From positions 124,001 to 188,000 of the forward strand of contig NZ_SJPK01000004.1 in assembly GCF_007859855.1 (NCBI RefSeq): a stretch of DNA of 64,000 bases, written 5' to 3'. This document shows positions 28,529 to 37,994 of the stretch, in pieces; the first letter of the stretch is position 1, and the number at the start of each line of letters is the position of its first letter. The notes below the pieces were generated by a model that was given only the letters and a program-made list of their open reading frames with translations, was not told where the DNA came from and did no database searches. Made by a program: the position numbers and the translations under genes. This DNA comes from Allorhodopirellula solitaria (GTDB lineage Bacteria; Planctomycetota; Planctomycetia; Pirellulales; Pirellulaceae).

Positions 28529-29926
28529 CTAATTCTTCTTATTCTTCGCGGCCTTCTTGGCTTTCTTCTTTTTCTGCTGGGCTTCCTCGTGGTCGGCAGA
28601 TTGCCCGGTGTACTTGCCATCATCCTTCTGACTACGAGGCTCCATGTAGGCCGCGTCTCCATAGGCTTGTAGACGCTTGGAAATTTCAGGGTGTTGTTGC
28701 GACAAGTCCTTTTGCTCTCCGATGTCTTGACTGAGATCATAGAGAGTGAACGAGTCGCCTTGGGTCAGCCCCTTCCAATTGCCGCTGCGCACGGCGCGTT
28801 CATTCCCAAATTGCCAAAACATATACTCATGCTGCTGCTGTTTCCCTGTGCCGAGCAGCGTTGGGACCACGGAAATCCCGTCGACATGATCTGGCACTTC
28901 ATCCGCCACGCCAGCCAGTTCAGCGAGAGTGGGCATCACGTCGGGGAAATACCAGGGCTGCTCACTCACTGTGCCGGCACTGATTTTCCCTGGCCAACGA
29001 GCGATCATGGGGACGCGAATGCCGCCTTCGTGCAAGGAGCGTTTGTGTCCTTGCATCTCACCACATGAGTTATGAATGCCGCCAAAACGTTTCGCGGCCC
29101 CGTTGTCCGACGTGAAAAAAAAGATCGTCTCGTCGTCAATGTTTTGCTCTTTGAGAACGGCCATCATCTCTCCCACTTGCCGGTCCATCATCGAGTCCAT
29201 CGCAGCGACGACCTTGGCGGCGTGATCCCATGGTTTGTCCTTGTACATCGCCCACGCCGGTTCGTCTGCAGGAATTTCATACGCCGCATGTGGCGGGGTC
29301 CAAGGGCAATACAGGAAAAACGGCTCGTCATGCGATTCTTTTAGGAACCGCATCGTTTCGTCGAAGATCGCGTGGTGGGTGTAACGACCGTTCAGGTCCA
29401 CTCTCTCGCTATTGCGGAACAAATGCGTGTAATACGTGTGGGCATGCCATTGGTTGTAGTAGCCAAAGAACTGATCGAATCCCTGTCGTTCGGCGGCGCC
29501 ATCATGGCCCTGGTTTCCCAGCCCCCATTTTCCAAATCCACCTATTCTGTAGGAGGCCTGCTTCAAGACCTCGGCCACCGTCACGTCTGCTGGATACAAT
29601 GGAATGCCACCACTGTTGCCGCGCACGGGGGTATGCCCCTTATGAGTGCCCGTCATCAAGGTGCTACGGGCCGAGGCACAGACGGTGTCGCCCGAATAGC
29701 AATCGGTAAAGCGGATGCCTTCTGCCGCGAGACGATCGATGTTAGGAGTTTGAATCGTTTGGCTGCCGTAACAACCCAGGTCGTGATAACCCATGTCATC
29801 GACCATGATGAAGATGATATTGGGAGGTTTCGCTTCGGCGGCAACGATCGATGTCGTGGCGGCCAGGGTAGCGGTGAAAGCGAGGAACGCGACAAATAAG
29901 GTGCAGCGAAAGCGTGGGTGTAGCAT
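28529..29926 (-). CDS. Secreted sulfatase (arylsulfatase family S1) with Lys-rich tail
   Basis: 465 residues with a signal peptide (about 8-30). Metal-binding Asp43-Asp44 lies in IIFIMVDDMGYHDLG. The formylglycine site is CASAR at 83-87, giving Ser where Pro or Ala is usual (C-x-[PA]-x-R), followed by STLMTG. Later metal and substrate residues appear in FTSDNGAAKRFGG. The last 16 residues are almost all Lys, Ala and Asn, an unusual tail. It probably removes sulfate from sulfated carbohydrates outside the cytoplasm, after activation by a formylglycine-generating enzyme not present in this window. Confidence 0.93.
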   Translation of the reverse strand: MLHPRFRCTLFVAFLAFTATLAATTSIVAAEAKPPNIIFIMVDDMGYHDLGCYGSQTIQTPNIDRLAAEGIRFTDCYSGDTVCASARSTLMTGTHKGHTPVRGNSGGIPLYPADVTVAEVLKQASYRIGGFGKWGLGNQGHDGAAERQGFDQFFGYYNQWHAHTYYTHLFRNSERVDLNGRYTHHAIFDETMRFLKESHDEPFFLYCPWTPPHAAYEIPADEPAWAMYKDKPWDHAAKVVAAMDSMMDRQVGEMMAVLKEQNIDDETIFFFTSDNGAAKRFGGIHNSCGEMQGHKRSLHEGGIRVPMIARWPGKISAGTVSEQPWYFPDVMPTLAELAGVADEVPDHVDGISVVPTLLGTGKQQQHEYMFWQFGNERAVRSGNWKGLTQGDSFTLYDLSQDIGEQKDLSQQHPEISKRLQAYGDAAYMEPRSQKDDGKYTGQSADHEEAQQKKKKAKKAAKNKKN

Positions 29927-30109
29927 GGGAATGCCAGGTACAGAATGGAAGGTTTAGGAAACGGCATGGCCATCGGGGAACTTTTGCAGGCGACCGCGTG
30001 GACGCGTGGTCATCTCTTGAAAAGAACTTTGAGCGATGGATTCTAACTAGTTTTGCTCTCCAAATGGACAACCGCGAGACGTTGACCAATGCAGCGGTTT
30101 GAAAAACCA

Positions 30110-30152
30110 TAGGTGGCGCTGCGCTGACCTACGGCTATTTTCTATCATCCCT
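30110..30152. repeat. 43-bp direct repeat, left copy
   Basis: The unit starting taggtggcgctgcgctgacc lies just beyond the 3' end of the second sulfatase gene. The same 43-bp unit recurs at 32750-32792 with two mismatches. It contains a short palindrome (tagg/ccta). Confidence 0.9.
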
Positions 30153-30188
30153 TCTCTTCGGTCCATCGCTGCAGTTCGCTCCCATTCC

Positions 30189-32465
30189 CTACTTCGCTGT
30201 CAGTGTCACGGCAGTTTCGGAGTACCCGATAGTGAAACGAGAACCGTCGTCGGTGATGACTTCGTCATTTGGGTTGGCGAAACAACCGTTGACATGGTTG
30301 GCAGTAAGGACCGTGCAGAACGTTCCAGGAGTCAGTTCAGTATCCTGGGCGATCGCGATTCTGAGTTTACCGTTGAGGCTTGCTGTTCCCGTGACATGCG
30401 CCGCTGGCTTCTTGCCTGCGATCAACAAGCTCAACTCAGCCCCGGCAGATTGATGGTAGTCGCCTTGAATGTTGAATACAGTCCCCTTTTGTCCGACCGC
30501 AATCATCGATCCACTATTGTAAATGGTGGCATCAATCGATCCATGGCCGTCAAGCGTGGCACCTTCGTGAATGTCGATCCAACGCAGCGACGACACGACT
30601 CCCCCGTCGACGGTCAGTGTCGCGTGAGACGCGACGCGAATTACGTTTCGTCCGGTGAGGTTGATCTCCGGCCCCAGAACGAGAGTCTGTTTCGCGTTGG
30701 TTGCGGCGTTGCCACTGATTTGGAGACCGAGAACTTCGAGGTCGGCGTCGGCGTGAGCGGTCCGGGACTGATCGCTGGAGTTGGCAATTCGTGCTATCCA
30801 CGACAGTTGGGGAGCACCATTGTCAGTCAAGTAACTGATCCCGTTGTTGGCGTATTCGTAGTCGGACCAATTGTCTGCAGCAGAGGTTTTCGCGCCGTCT
30901 CGACCAGTCCAGTCATGGTAAGTGTTCGCGAAGCCTTTGGGTTCCGTGACGCGTTCACCAAGCAGTAATGATTCAAGTTCTTGCACAAGCTGCGGATGTT
31001 CGGCAGCGATATTACGTGCTTCGGCGCGGTCCGCCTCGAGGTCGTGCAGCACTAGCGGTGAATTCTTTGAACGCACGAGCTTGAGGTCGTTGCGAATAAT
31101 GGACTGGCCGTTGCCCGCTTCGTGAATGATGAAGTCACGCCGACGTTGATGGCCCCTCCCCAGGAGTGTTGGAGCAATGGATACGCCGTCGATACCCAAT
31201 GGAGCAGGAACGCCCGCCAGTTCGCAGAAGGTCGGCAGCATATCGGTTATATCCACAACCATGTCGCAATCACTTCCTGCCTTGAGTGCTGTGTCTTCGG
31301 TGATTTTCCCGGGCCAGCGCATGACCAGTGGGACTCGAATGCCACCTTCTTGAATCTTCCCTTTCGTTCCGCTGAGCCCGCCGTTCGCCTCAAACTCAAC
31401 ATTGCTCCTCCCACCTGGCCCGCCATTGTCCGACTGGAAGATGACGAGCGTATTCTCGGCAACGGAGTCAGATGTATCGCCGTCGTTATTAGGGTCTTCG
31501 AGAGCGGCCAGGAGATTGCCAAAGTGTGCGTCGATGCGCGTGACCATCGCCGCCCATTGCCTCGATTGATCAGCGAGCGTTCGGTAACTCGGGTCATCCG
31601 CGTAAGCTCTGTCCCAATCCGGCAGAGTCGCGATTTCGCCAAAAGGTGCGTGAGGGATCTGCACGGCTAGAAGACCGTGAAATGGCTGTCCCGTCTCGTT
31701 GTAGTTCTGTCCTTGTTCGCGGACGAAGTCGAGCGCGGCGAACGCATATGCATCGTCGCAATAGGCTGTCGTTGGGTAATCGGTGCTGTTCTGCAGTGCC
31801 GGGGTCTGGGGGTAGCTCTTGTTTTGGTAGTCAGCGATCGAGTTGGGAACAAGCTCGAGACCTCCGATCGACTGCGAGTCGGCCGGCGCCTTCCAAAGCG
31901 TTGGCTGAAAGAACGTATGGGCGCGGATGTGGTGCAATTCTGCGAGCACGTATTGGTAGCCGTGAGACGTGGGAAGCGTTTGCACATTATCAATGACAGG
32001 ATTGGCTCTATCTTTCGATCCACCATACCCCCATTTGCCCCAATACCCAGTGACGTAACCTGCGTCAGAGAGCACGTCACCTATCGATACATCGTCCGCC
32101 CGAATGGCTTTTCTGGCATTGTTGGGGTCGTTTCGATCGGCAAAGGTATGCCCCTGATGGAAACCGGATTGCAGCGACGAACGAGAGGGGGAACACACAT
32201 GACAGGCGTAGCCACGCGTGAAATTGATCCCTTCGGCAGCAAGCCGATCAAGATTCGGCGTACGCACGTAAGGCAGGCCTTTGGCTTTCCGAGAAGCTTG
32301 GCCATTGGGGCCAATCGAACCCCATCCCATGTCGTCGACATAGAAGTACAGAATATTCGGTGGCCGCTGCGTTGTATTGGAAAATGAATCATCAGCATTC
32401 AGCGGACTCAAAGCGGTGAGCATGCCGAAAGCAAAGCTCAGAAGGAAAACGGTGTTATTGGTCAC
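30189..32465 (-). CDS. Secreted sulfatase with C-terminal beta-repeat domain
   Basis: About 758 residues from GTG 32465, chosen because it places a signal peptide (TNNTVFLLSFAFGMLTALSP) at the start; the frame is open further to 32747 but that part is repeat-rich and not protein-like. The sulfatase core has Asp44-Asp45 (YVDDMGWG) and the formylglycine site CSPSR at 91-95, a perfect consensus, plus FQSDNGGPGG. After about residue 530 comes a Gly/Asn-rich region with repeats like LTVDGGVVSS, GATLDGHGSIDATIYNSG and YHQSAGAELSLLIAG, similar to autotransporter-associated beta-strand repeats. The domain may serve surface attachment or substrate binding; that is inference. Confidence 0.9.
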   Translation of the reverse strand: MTNNTVFLLSFAFGMLTALSPLNADDSFSNTTQRPPNILYFYVDDMGWGSIGPNGQASRKAKGLPYVRTPNLDRLAAEGINFTRGYACHVCSPSRSSLQSGFHQGHTFADRNDPNNARKAIRADDVSIGDVLSDAGYVTGYWGKWGYGGSKDRANPVIDNVQTLPTSHGYQYVLAELHHIRAHTFFQPTLWKAPADSQSIGGLELVPNSIADYQNKSYPQTPALQNSTDYPTTAYCDDAYAFAALDFVREQGQNYNETGQPFHGLLAVQIPHAPFGEIATLPDWDRAYADDPSYRTLADQSRQWAAMVTRIDAHFGNLLAALEDPNNDGDTSDSVAENTLVIFQSDNGGPGGRSNVEFEANGGLSGTKGKIQEGGIRVPLVMRWPGKITEDTALKAGSDCDMVVDITDMLPTFCELAGVPAPLGIDGVSIAPTLLGRGHQRRRDFIIHEAGNGQSIIRNDLKLVRSKNSPLVLHDLEADRAEARNIAAEHPQLVQELESLLLGERVTEPKGFANTYHDWTGRDGAKTSAADNWSDYEYANNGISYLTDNGAPQLSWIARIANSSDQSRTAHADADLEVLGLQISGNAATNAKQTLVLGPEINLTGRNVIRVASHATLTVDGGVVSSLRWIDIHEGATLDGHGSIDATIYNSGSMIAVGQKGTVFNIQGDYHQSAGAELSLLIAGKKPAAHVTGTASLNGKLRIAIAQDTELTPGTFCTVLTANHVNGCFANPNDEVITDDGSRFTIGYSETAVTLTAK

Positions 32466-32917
32466 TTCACTATGGCTCTTGGTTGATGAAACATTGGCTC
32501 TTCCGTCGAATGAGCCGAAGAAATGGCCATTACGTTGGTTCGGGAAGCTCTTGTACCGCTGCTGGTAGACGTGCCCAAGCCCACTGGTGTGGTATGGAGC
32601 ATGGTAACGCATTCTGTTCCTCAGCCGAAACAGCAGCGACGCACTTCGTGTGTGTCGCTCGAATCGCGTCGCTCGCCGGAAGAACCAACCCAGGTTGGCG
32701 TCGTGCCGCAGATGGGGCGGACTTCCTGCCCACCTTCGATGATACACCGTAGGTGGCGCTGCGCTGAGCTACGGCTATTCTCTATCATCCCTGGCGGGAT
32801 ACTTGTGGGTATCCGGCAGGTGGCGAAGTTGCAGCCGATCGAGTTAGCTGGGTCGCTCGCGGGGACAGTATGGTCCACAAAAAGTAGTTTCCCGAACCCT
32901 CTTCGTTGAGAACCAAC
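32466..32917. other. Divergent intergenic region with repeat copy
   Basis: Separates the sulfatase from the TrmK-like gene. It holds the right copy of the 43-bp direct repeat (32750-32792). No separate gene was found, although frames from both sides run into it. Confidence 0.6.
32750..32792. repeat. 43-bp direct repeat, right copy
   Basis: Same orientation as the copy at 30110-30152 and 2640 bp from it. This copy carries the palindrome ccgtag...ctacgg. The two copies bracket the sulfatase gene and little else. Confidence 0.9.
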
Positions 32918-33661
32918 GTGCCCCATCTCGACCAACGACTCCAAGCAGTTGCTCGCCTGATCCAATGGCACACGCATGCGGACATCGGTTCGGACCACGG
33001 CCATCTGCTCAAAGCATTGCTAAAAACGGGCCGGATTCGACACGGGATTGCCATCGAGAATAAAGCAAGCCCGTGGGAGAACTCCTCGCGAACGCTTTCC
33101 GGTTTATCCGCTGAAGTCCGATTGGCCGATGGGCTTGCGGGTCTCCAAGAGGGCGAAGCGGACGGCTTGAGCGTCTGCGGAATGGGCGGCGCCGCGATCG
33201 CTGGGATTCTATCGGCGTTTCCCAATCGTATCCCGAGTCGGTTGATCGTGCAGCCCAATAGCAAGTCCGAACTGGTGCGGCGTTGGGCGCTGCAAGCGGG
33301 CTATGACCTCATCGATGAGATCTTGGTCCAAGGGACACCGGTGCGAACTGGGGGCACTCAGCCAGGCTCGCGGCGACGGTTCATTGTGCTGCAGTTTGAA
33401 AGTGCAACAACGCCGCCGGGACGCCTCTCAACCCACCTCGACACAGCCTACGCCGGAATCGATCGCGTGGCAGCCGAGCTCTTTGGTCCTCGATTGATCC
33501 GGGCTTGGCAGCCCGACTTGGTCGCGTCATTGCACGAGGAGCAAGCCTATTTCAGAGGCTTGGTGCGGCTCACCCCTGAAAGTGCTCAGCGATTGGCAGC
33601 GATCGAGCGGCTGCTGTCGGCTGGCCCATCACCGGAAGATAGAAAGCCTCGGGCACGTTGA
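32918..33661 (+). CDS. TrmK-like tRNA (adenine-N1)-methyltransferase
   Basis: About 247 residues of the class I SAM methyltransferase fold. The start LDQRLQAVARLI and the SAM loop ADIGSDHGHLL match TrmK, which methylates A22 of tRNA. CGMGGAAIAGIL and LIVQPNSKSELVRRW are further family segments. No ATG is available; GTG 32918 is preferred over TTG 32906. TrmK is best known in Gram-positive bacteria, so the exact substrate here is inferred from family only. It ends convergently with the FHA gene. Confidence 0.85.
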   Translation: MPHLDQRLQAVARLIQWHTHADIGSDHGHLLKALLKTGRIRHGIAIENKASPWENSSRTLSGLSAEVRLADGLAGLQEGEADGLSVCGMGGAAIAGILSAFPNRIPSRLIVQPNSKSELVRRWALQAGYDLIDEILVQGTPVRTGGTQPGSRRRFIVLQFESATTPPGRLSTHLDTAYAGIDRVAAELFGPRLIRAWQPDLVASLHEEQAYFRGLVRLTPESAQRLAAIERLLSAGPSPEDRKPRAR

Positions 33662-33725
33662 TACCCGCCCGGTGCCGCTGGAATTAGCCGCCGAGCATCG
33701 CCCGGTCCATCAGTCAGCTTGGTTT

Positions 33726-33746
33726 CCTGTCAGACAAGCTGACAGG
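33726..33746. terminator. Perfect hairpin between convergent genes
   Basis: cctgtcag-acaag-ctgacagg gives an 8-bp perfect stem with a 5-nt loop, between the 3' ends of the TrmK-like and FHA genes. There is no T-run on either side, so a terminator role is only possible. Confidence 0.35.
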
Positions 33747-33871
33747 GGAACGCGTGTCGATGCCGCGGTTCTCTCAGTTGAAATCGTCGCTTCGGCGTGT
33801 GACAAGGACACGGGGGAGCAAACTTGTGGCCAGCGTGCGAGCGCACAGCTGAGCTGGCTCCGCAGGCGAAC

Positions 33872-36800
33872 TCACGCAGCAGCTTTCGACGGCATCGCGT
33901 CGCCGGAGGATGATTCCCGTCGTTTGGCTTCGAAGCTGGCGACTTCCGCTCGCAGTGCCAGTGCTTCTTTGGCACAAATCGCAGCAACGAGTACTGCGGC
34001 GACCGCCGCGACGAGCTTGAGCATGGGGAGATTCACAAGCACTACCGCAGCGATACCACACACCAGAGCAACGCCCATTTGAGTGAACTTCATGATCGAT
34101 TGCGTTCGATTCGACGAACCACTCGGTTTGCCGCGACGACTCGCTGCGTTTCGAACGGGCGGCGAAGAGACAGTCAGCTTGGTCCGCTGATCATCGCTCA
34201 ACTTGACCGAGGGCGGCAGCGGGAGAGATGGTTCGTGGTGGGCATCTTGCGTTTCGTCCGGGACAGCATCGAGCGTGCTACCGATGCTCGGCTGCTCCTC
34301 GCTCTCCTCCGTTTCTTCCTCTGCAGCGGTCCCCGGTGCAGCGTCGGTGATCCGTCCCTGGACACGCAGCAGTAGACGGTTCATGTACGCTTCAATAGAG
34401 TCATCCTCTGGGAGGATTGTTTTCTTGACGGTCTCTACCGTGGCAGCATCGGCTTGGGGAAGCTCCTCACTCGCTGGCGATTCGATGGCAAGCTCTTCCT
34501 CGGTCGAGTCGGGGATACCCGCATCTGCGTTTATCTTGAGCGACGCGATTTCATCGCGACATTCGGCGTTCACGCTCTCTTCTTCATCCGGCATCACGAT
34601 CGACACGATTGGCAGCGAATGCCTGGCTTGCTCACTGTCGGTTGGAGCGATGTCGTTGGCTGCGGATTCATCAACCGACGGCTCCGCGACTGAAACTGAT
34701 GGCTGTGGAACCTTGGGTGATGGTTCTGCCTCGAGTTCTTTGCTGGAATACATGGGCCACACGTCGTCGGCATCGAATGACTCGGCGAGCTCGGCTCCCG
34801 TCTGGGCCACCGCATCCATAGAAGCGCTGTCATCGGAGAGGGTTGCAGTGGACGGCTGGGGATCGACTGCGGCGTCGTATTCTTGGTCGAGCAGACTGAG
34901 CCGAGGCGGTTTGGAACCCGTCGGCTCGGTCTCGAACGTATCCATCACTTCGCGTGTTTTCTGTTCGAGACGTTCGATCAGATCGAGAGTATCGTCATGA
35001 TCGCGATTGCTGCGGTCGAACAGATCGCGTGTGTCCTTGGCGTCTTGGATGGCAAGATCACGTTGTCGCCGCAGTTCATCCTGGTCGGCGATCGCATCGT
35101 CTCGTTCGGCTTGCATGTTTTGGAGATCGGCCAGCGTGACGGCGAGCTCTTCTTCTGCGCTGAGCCGGGCAGCCTCCGCTTCATCGCGTGCCCGCACAGC
35201 CCGCTCGCATTTCTCTCGCGCATCGGCAAGGTGAGACCGCGCCTCTTGGTAGCGCTGCTCGGCTTGCGATTTCTGCTCCGACCAAACTGATCGTTCCGCT
35301 GAGACCTCATCTTGCAGCGCGAGAACCTCATCGCGATGAGCAACGGCCTCGTCGCGTTCCTGACGAGCCTGTTCGACATCGAGTCGGGCGGCATCGAGAT
35401 CGCGTCGCGCCGATTCGCAATCCATGGTCGCGGTGTCACACACCAACTGGGCGGCTTGGCATTGCTCGATTGCCACCTCGCGTTGAGCGCGTGCCTCATC
35501 CCGCTCGGCGGTTGTCCCCGTCAATTGCTCCGACAATTGAGCGTTGTCCTCACGCAGTTTCGAGAGCTGGCCCTGCGCATTGGCGAGATCGCTAGACAGT
35601 TCGTCAATGTTCTGCCGCAACGCGTCGACCACCTCCGTCCATGATTGACGCTCGGCATCGAATTGGTCTGCACTAGCACGAGCAGTTTCCTCGAGTTCGG
35701 AGACCTGGTGACGAGCGACGCGGCAACTTTCGTTGAGAGTTTCCGCGTCCTCTCTCGTGCGGGCGATCTCGCCTTGCAGCAGCTCAACTTCCGAGCGGAG
35801 CTGCTTCTCGATCAGCTCAAGCTCTTGGCAACATGCGGCGAACTCATCCCGCTCGGCCTGCACGCCGTCGCGAGCGGTCGCCAGCTCATCCCGCTCAACA
35901 GCCAGCTCATCCCGCTGAGTCGCGATCTCGTCTCGCTGATTCGCGATCGCATCCCGGTCAGCGGCAAGCTCATCTCGCTGAGCGGCAAGCTGGCCCCGCT
36001 GAAGCGCCATCTCGTCCCGCTGCGTTGTGGCGTGATCGCGCTGCGCAGACGCATAGTCCCGCTCGGCGATCGCTTCATCGCGAGCGAGCTCGAGTTCTTC
36101 GGATTGCTGCCGATACTCGTGTTCCCGCTGCGTTTCGAGCTGCTTGAGCGATTCCTGGTGTCGGGTCAGCTGCTCGAGTTGGTCGCTCAGGAGTACGAAC
36201 TTCTCGCGCATTTGGGCAACCGCTGAGGTTGCTGTCTCGGCCTGCCGACGCGAAGCCTGAAGTTGATCTTCGCTATCGGCGAGTTTCTGTTGCGAGTCCG
36301 CTTCGACGCGTTTGAATTGCTCCTGCTCACTGATCAATTTATCGATCTGTTGGCGATGCAACCGATCGCGACCATCGAGTCGCTCCTGCTGCAATCGCAG
36401 ATGCTCTCGTCCCGCGTTGAGTTCATCCTGCTGCAGTTTGAGTTCTTCGCGATGCTGCGATAGCTCATTGAAATGGTGTTGGAATTCTTCATGGACCTCA
36501 GCGGCTGCAGACTCTTGTGTTTGCAGATCGGCCTCCCGCTCTCGCATGATCTCGAGTTGTTGGGCGAGGGCGTCTTGTTGCTCTTGCAGTTCGCGCTCGC
36601 GATTTTGGCACCATGCCTCCCGCCGCTGCGTGTCCTGTTTGAGTGCGCGCCATTGCTTGGCTTCTTCGTGCAACGATCGGGACCACTGTTCGTCGCAGCT
36701 ATCGGCGGGGCTCATGCCGTGGTCATCGCACCCCACCACTCCGTGCGATATCGCTCGGGCGATGGCGTCAACTGAATCGGGAACAGATTCCAACAGCTCA

Positions 36801-37279
36801 AACTCATAGGCACCCAAACGCAGACGATCTCCAATCGCCAGCAAGCCTTCGTTCACGTGGCCGTCGTTGATTTGAAAGGGAGCGGAGTAGGCGCGCACTA
36901 GAATGCGGTCGCCATCGCGAATCAGAACGGCGTGGAGCGGTCGGAGGGATGTATCGTCCAGCGGTATCGAACACCCCACCCCGCTGCCGAGCGTGTAGCG
37001 GGCGCCCGGCAGACGCAATCGCCGGGTAGGCCGTCCCTGGCATCTCACACGAAACTCCATGGCCGTCTTCTGCTGCCACGCCGAAGGTGTCGTTGCCCAG
37101 GCGTCGAGATCGTGATCCCGATCACTCCGTCTCATCGCTTCGACATCGTTGGCGCCTCGATCGCCCCCCGTATGCGAAGGTGGCGCCGTCTGCCACGAGG
37201 CGACATCGAAACGAACCGCAGCTTCATCCAGGGTGTTCGATGCGTGTGAGCGGTTTTGCGAGTCGTCGTTAGCCACCAC
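33872..37279 (-). CDS. Giant FHA-domain, coiled-coil, C-terminally membrane-anchored protein
   Basis: About 1135 residues from GTG 37279, chosen because AGAAGGA lies five bases upstream; an ATG at 37363 without a ribosome site is the alternative. An FHA domain spans about 74-164. Its phosphopeptide-binding Arg is missing (LGSGVGCS where GR is usual), though the later His in RPLHAVLI remains. Residues about 200-830 are a continuous coiled coil with runs of QRDE/xRDEL heptads. An acidic Ser/Glu region follows, and two hydrophobic segments (about 1070-1110) end near the C-terminus. It may be a scaffold tethered to the membrane. No named family was recognised. Confidence 0.85.
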   Translation of the reverse strand: MVANDDSQNRSHASNTLDEAAVRFDVASWQTAPPSHTGGDRGANDVEAMRRSDRDHDLDAWATTPSAWQQKTAMEFRVRCQGRPTRRLRLPGARYTLGSGVGCSIPLDDTSLRPLHAVLIRDGDRILVRAYSAPFQINDGHVNEGLLAIGDRLRLGAYEFELLESVPDSVDAIARAISHGVVGCDDHGMSPADSCDEQWSRSLHEEAKQWRALKQDTQRREAWCQNRERELQEQQDALAQQLEIMREREADLQTQESAAAEVHEEFQHHFNELSQHREELKLQQDELNAGREHLRLQQERLDGRDRLHRQQIDKLISEQEQFKRVEADSQQKLADSEDQLQASRRQAETATSAVAQMREKFVLLSDQLEQLTRHQESLKQLETQREHEYRQQSEELELARDEAIAERDYASAQRDHATTQRDEMALQRGQLAAQRDELAADRDAIANQRDEIATQRDELAVERDELATARDGVQAERDEFAACCQELELIEKQLRSEVELLQGEIARTREDAETLNESCRVARHQVSELEETARASADQFDAERQSWTEVVDALRQNIDELSSDLANAQGQLSKLREDNAQLSEQLTGTTAERDEARAQREVAIEQCQAAQLVCDTATMDCESARRDLDAARLDVEQARQERDEAVAHRDEVLALQDEVSAERSVWSEQKSQAEQRYQEARSHLADAREKCERAVRARDEAEAARLSAEEELAVTLADLQNMQAERDDAIADQDELRRQRDLAIQDAKDTRDLFDRSNRDHDDTLDLIERLEQKTREVMDTFETEPTGSKPPRLSLLDQEYDAAVDPQPSTATLSDDSASMDAVAQTGAELAESFDADDVWPMYSSKELEAEPSPKVPQPSVSVAEPSVDESAANDIAPTDSEQARHSLPIVSIVMPDEEESVNAECRDEIASLKINADAGIPDSTEEELAIESPASEELPQADAATVETVKKTILPEDDSIEAYMNRLLLRVQGRITDAAPGTAAEEETEESEEQPSIGSTLDAVPDETQDAHHEPSLPLPPSVKLSDDQRTKLTVSSPPVRNAASRRGKPSGSSNRTQSIMKFTQMGVALVCGIAAVVLVNLPMLKLVAAVAAVLVAAICAKEALALRAEVASFEAKRRESSSGDAMPSKAAA
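35850..36060. repeat. Degenerate 21-nt coding repeats
   Basis: Within the coiled-coil gene, units of the type ctcatcccgctgagcggcaag recur about every 21 nt, matching one heptad (QRDELAA-like) per unit. The pattern suggests growth by tandem duplication. Confidence 0.8.
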
Positions 37280-37466
37280 GGATGTCCTTCTCACGGGGGT
37301 ACAGTTCAATCGGGACTGGGAGAGTCCTTTGAGGCGCCGCCTCCAACAGCAGGAGCCATTCATGGAGGCAGCTTACTTCACAATGAATCGGTTATACCGG
37401 TCGCACGCATGAGTGAAACTACGAACTTCGCGGCGATTGTAATCCGTCATGCCGCGTCAGAGCGTC

Positions 37467-37985
37467 TTAGAAGATCCACCGCAGCAGCGCATTCACAGCA
37501 AACGCCATCAATACGAACAAGGCGGCGAGGACGGCAAGCACAACGATGCCGATAGCGAGTAGAATTGGCCATGCATGAGCCCGATGCTTGCCCTGTTCAT
37601 AGTGTTCGCGCATCAAGCGAGCGTTGCGAAGATTGGCGCGGAAGACGAGATCGAAAAGGTTGCCCACCACCGGCACGGCGCCAACCACCGCGTCCAAAAT
37701 CACGTTACCAAGCATCAACATGACCAGCCGTATGCTGGCGCCATTTCTGGCCATCGTGGCGATGAGCAGGCCGGAGAATCCCAAGCTAAGCGCGTCGCCC
37801 GCACCTGGAACCAGGCCGAGTAGAAAATCAAGTCCAAAGCGGACACGAGTGCCGGGAACTCGATATTTGGCGTCGAGCATGTTGCTCACACCATCGACCC
37901 AACGCATCGCGTCCGGGTTGACCTCGCTCGTGATAGATTTTGAATCGGCGTCGGGTGATTTGGTCATGGATGGGGTCGCAGGCAA
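37467..37985 (-). CDS. DUF4112 family membrane protein
   Basis: 172 residues. The central part RVPGTRVRFGLDFLLGLVPG and GDALSLGFSGLLIATMARNG with VGAVPVVGNLFDLVFRAN is typical of DUF4112. Two or three weak helices (about 48-115) and a strong C-terminal helix (about 142-168) indicate a membrane protein. Function is unknown for the family. It lies 9 bp after the GT9 gene stop, so the two are probably co-transcribed. A second in-frame Met (MTKSPD) is an alternative start. Confidence 0.85.
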   Translation of the reverse strand: MPATPSMTKSPDADSKSITSEVNPDAMRWVDGVSNMLDAKYRVPGTRVRFGLDFLLGLVPGAGDALSLGFSGLLIATMARNGASIRLVMLMLGNVILDAVVGAVPVVGNLFDLVFRANLRNARLMREHYEQGKHRAHAWPILLAIGIVVLAVLAALFVLMAFAVNALLRWIF

Positions 37986-37994
37986 ATGCGGGAG

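Noticed and set aside
32466-32747. N-terminal extension of the second sulfatase
   Set aside because: Arg/His-rich, lies before a good signal peptide, and its upstream neighbour is the repeat copy; the GTG at 32465 is preferred.
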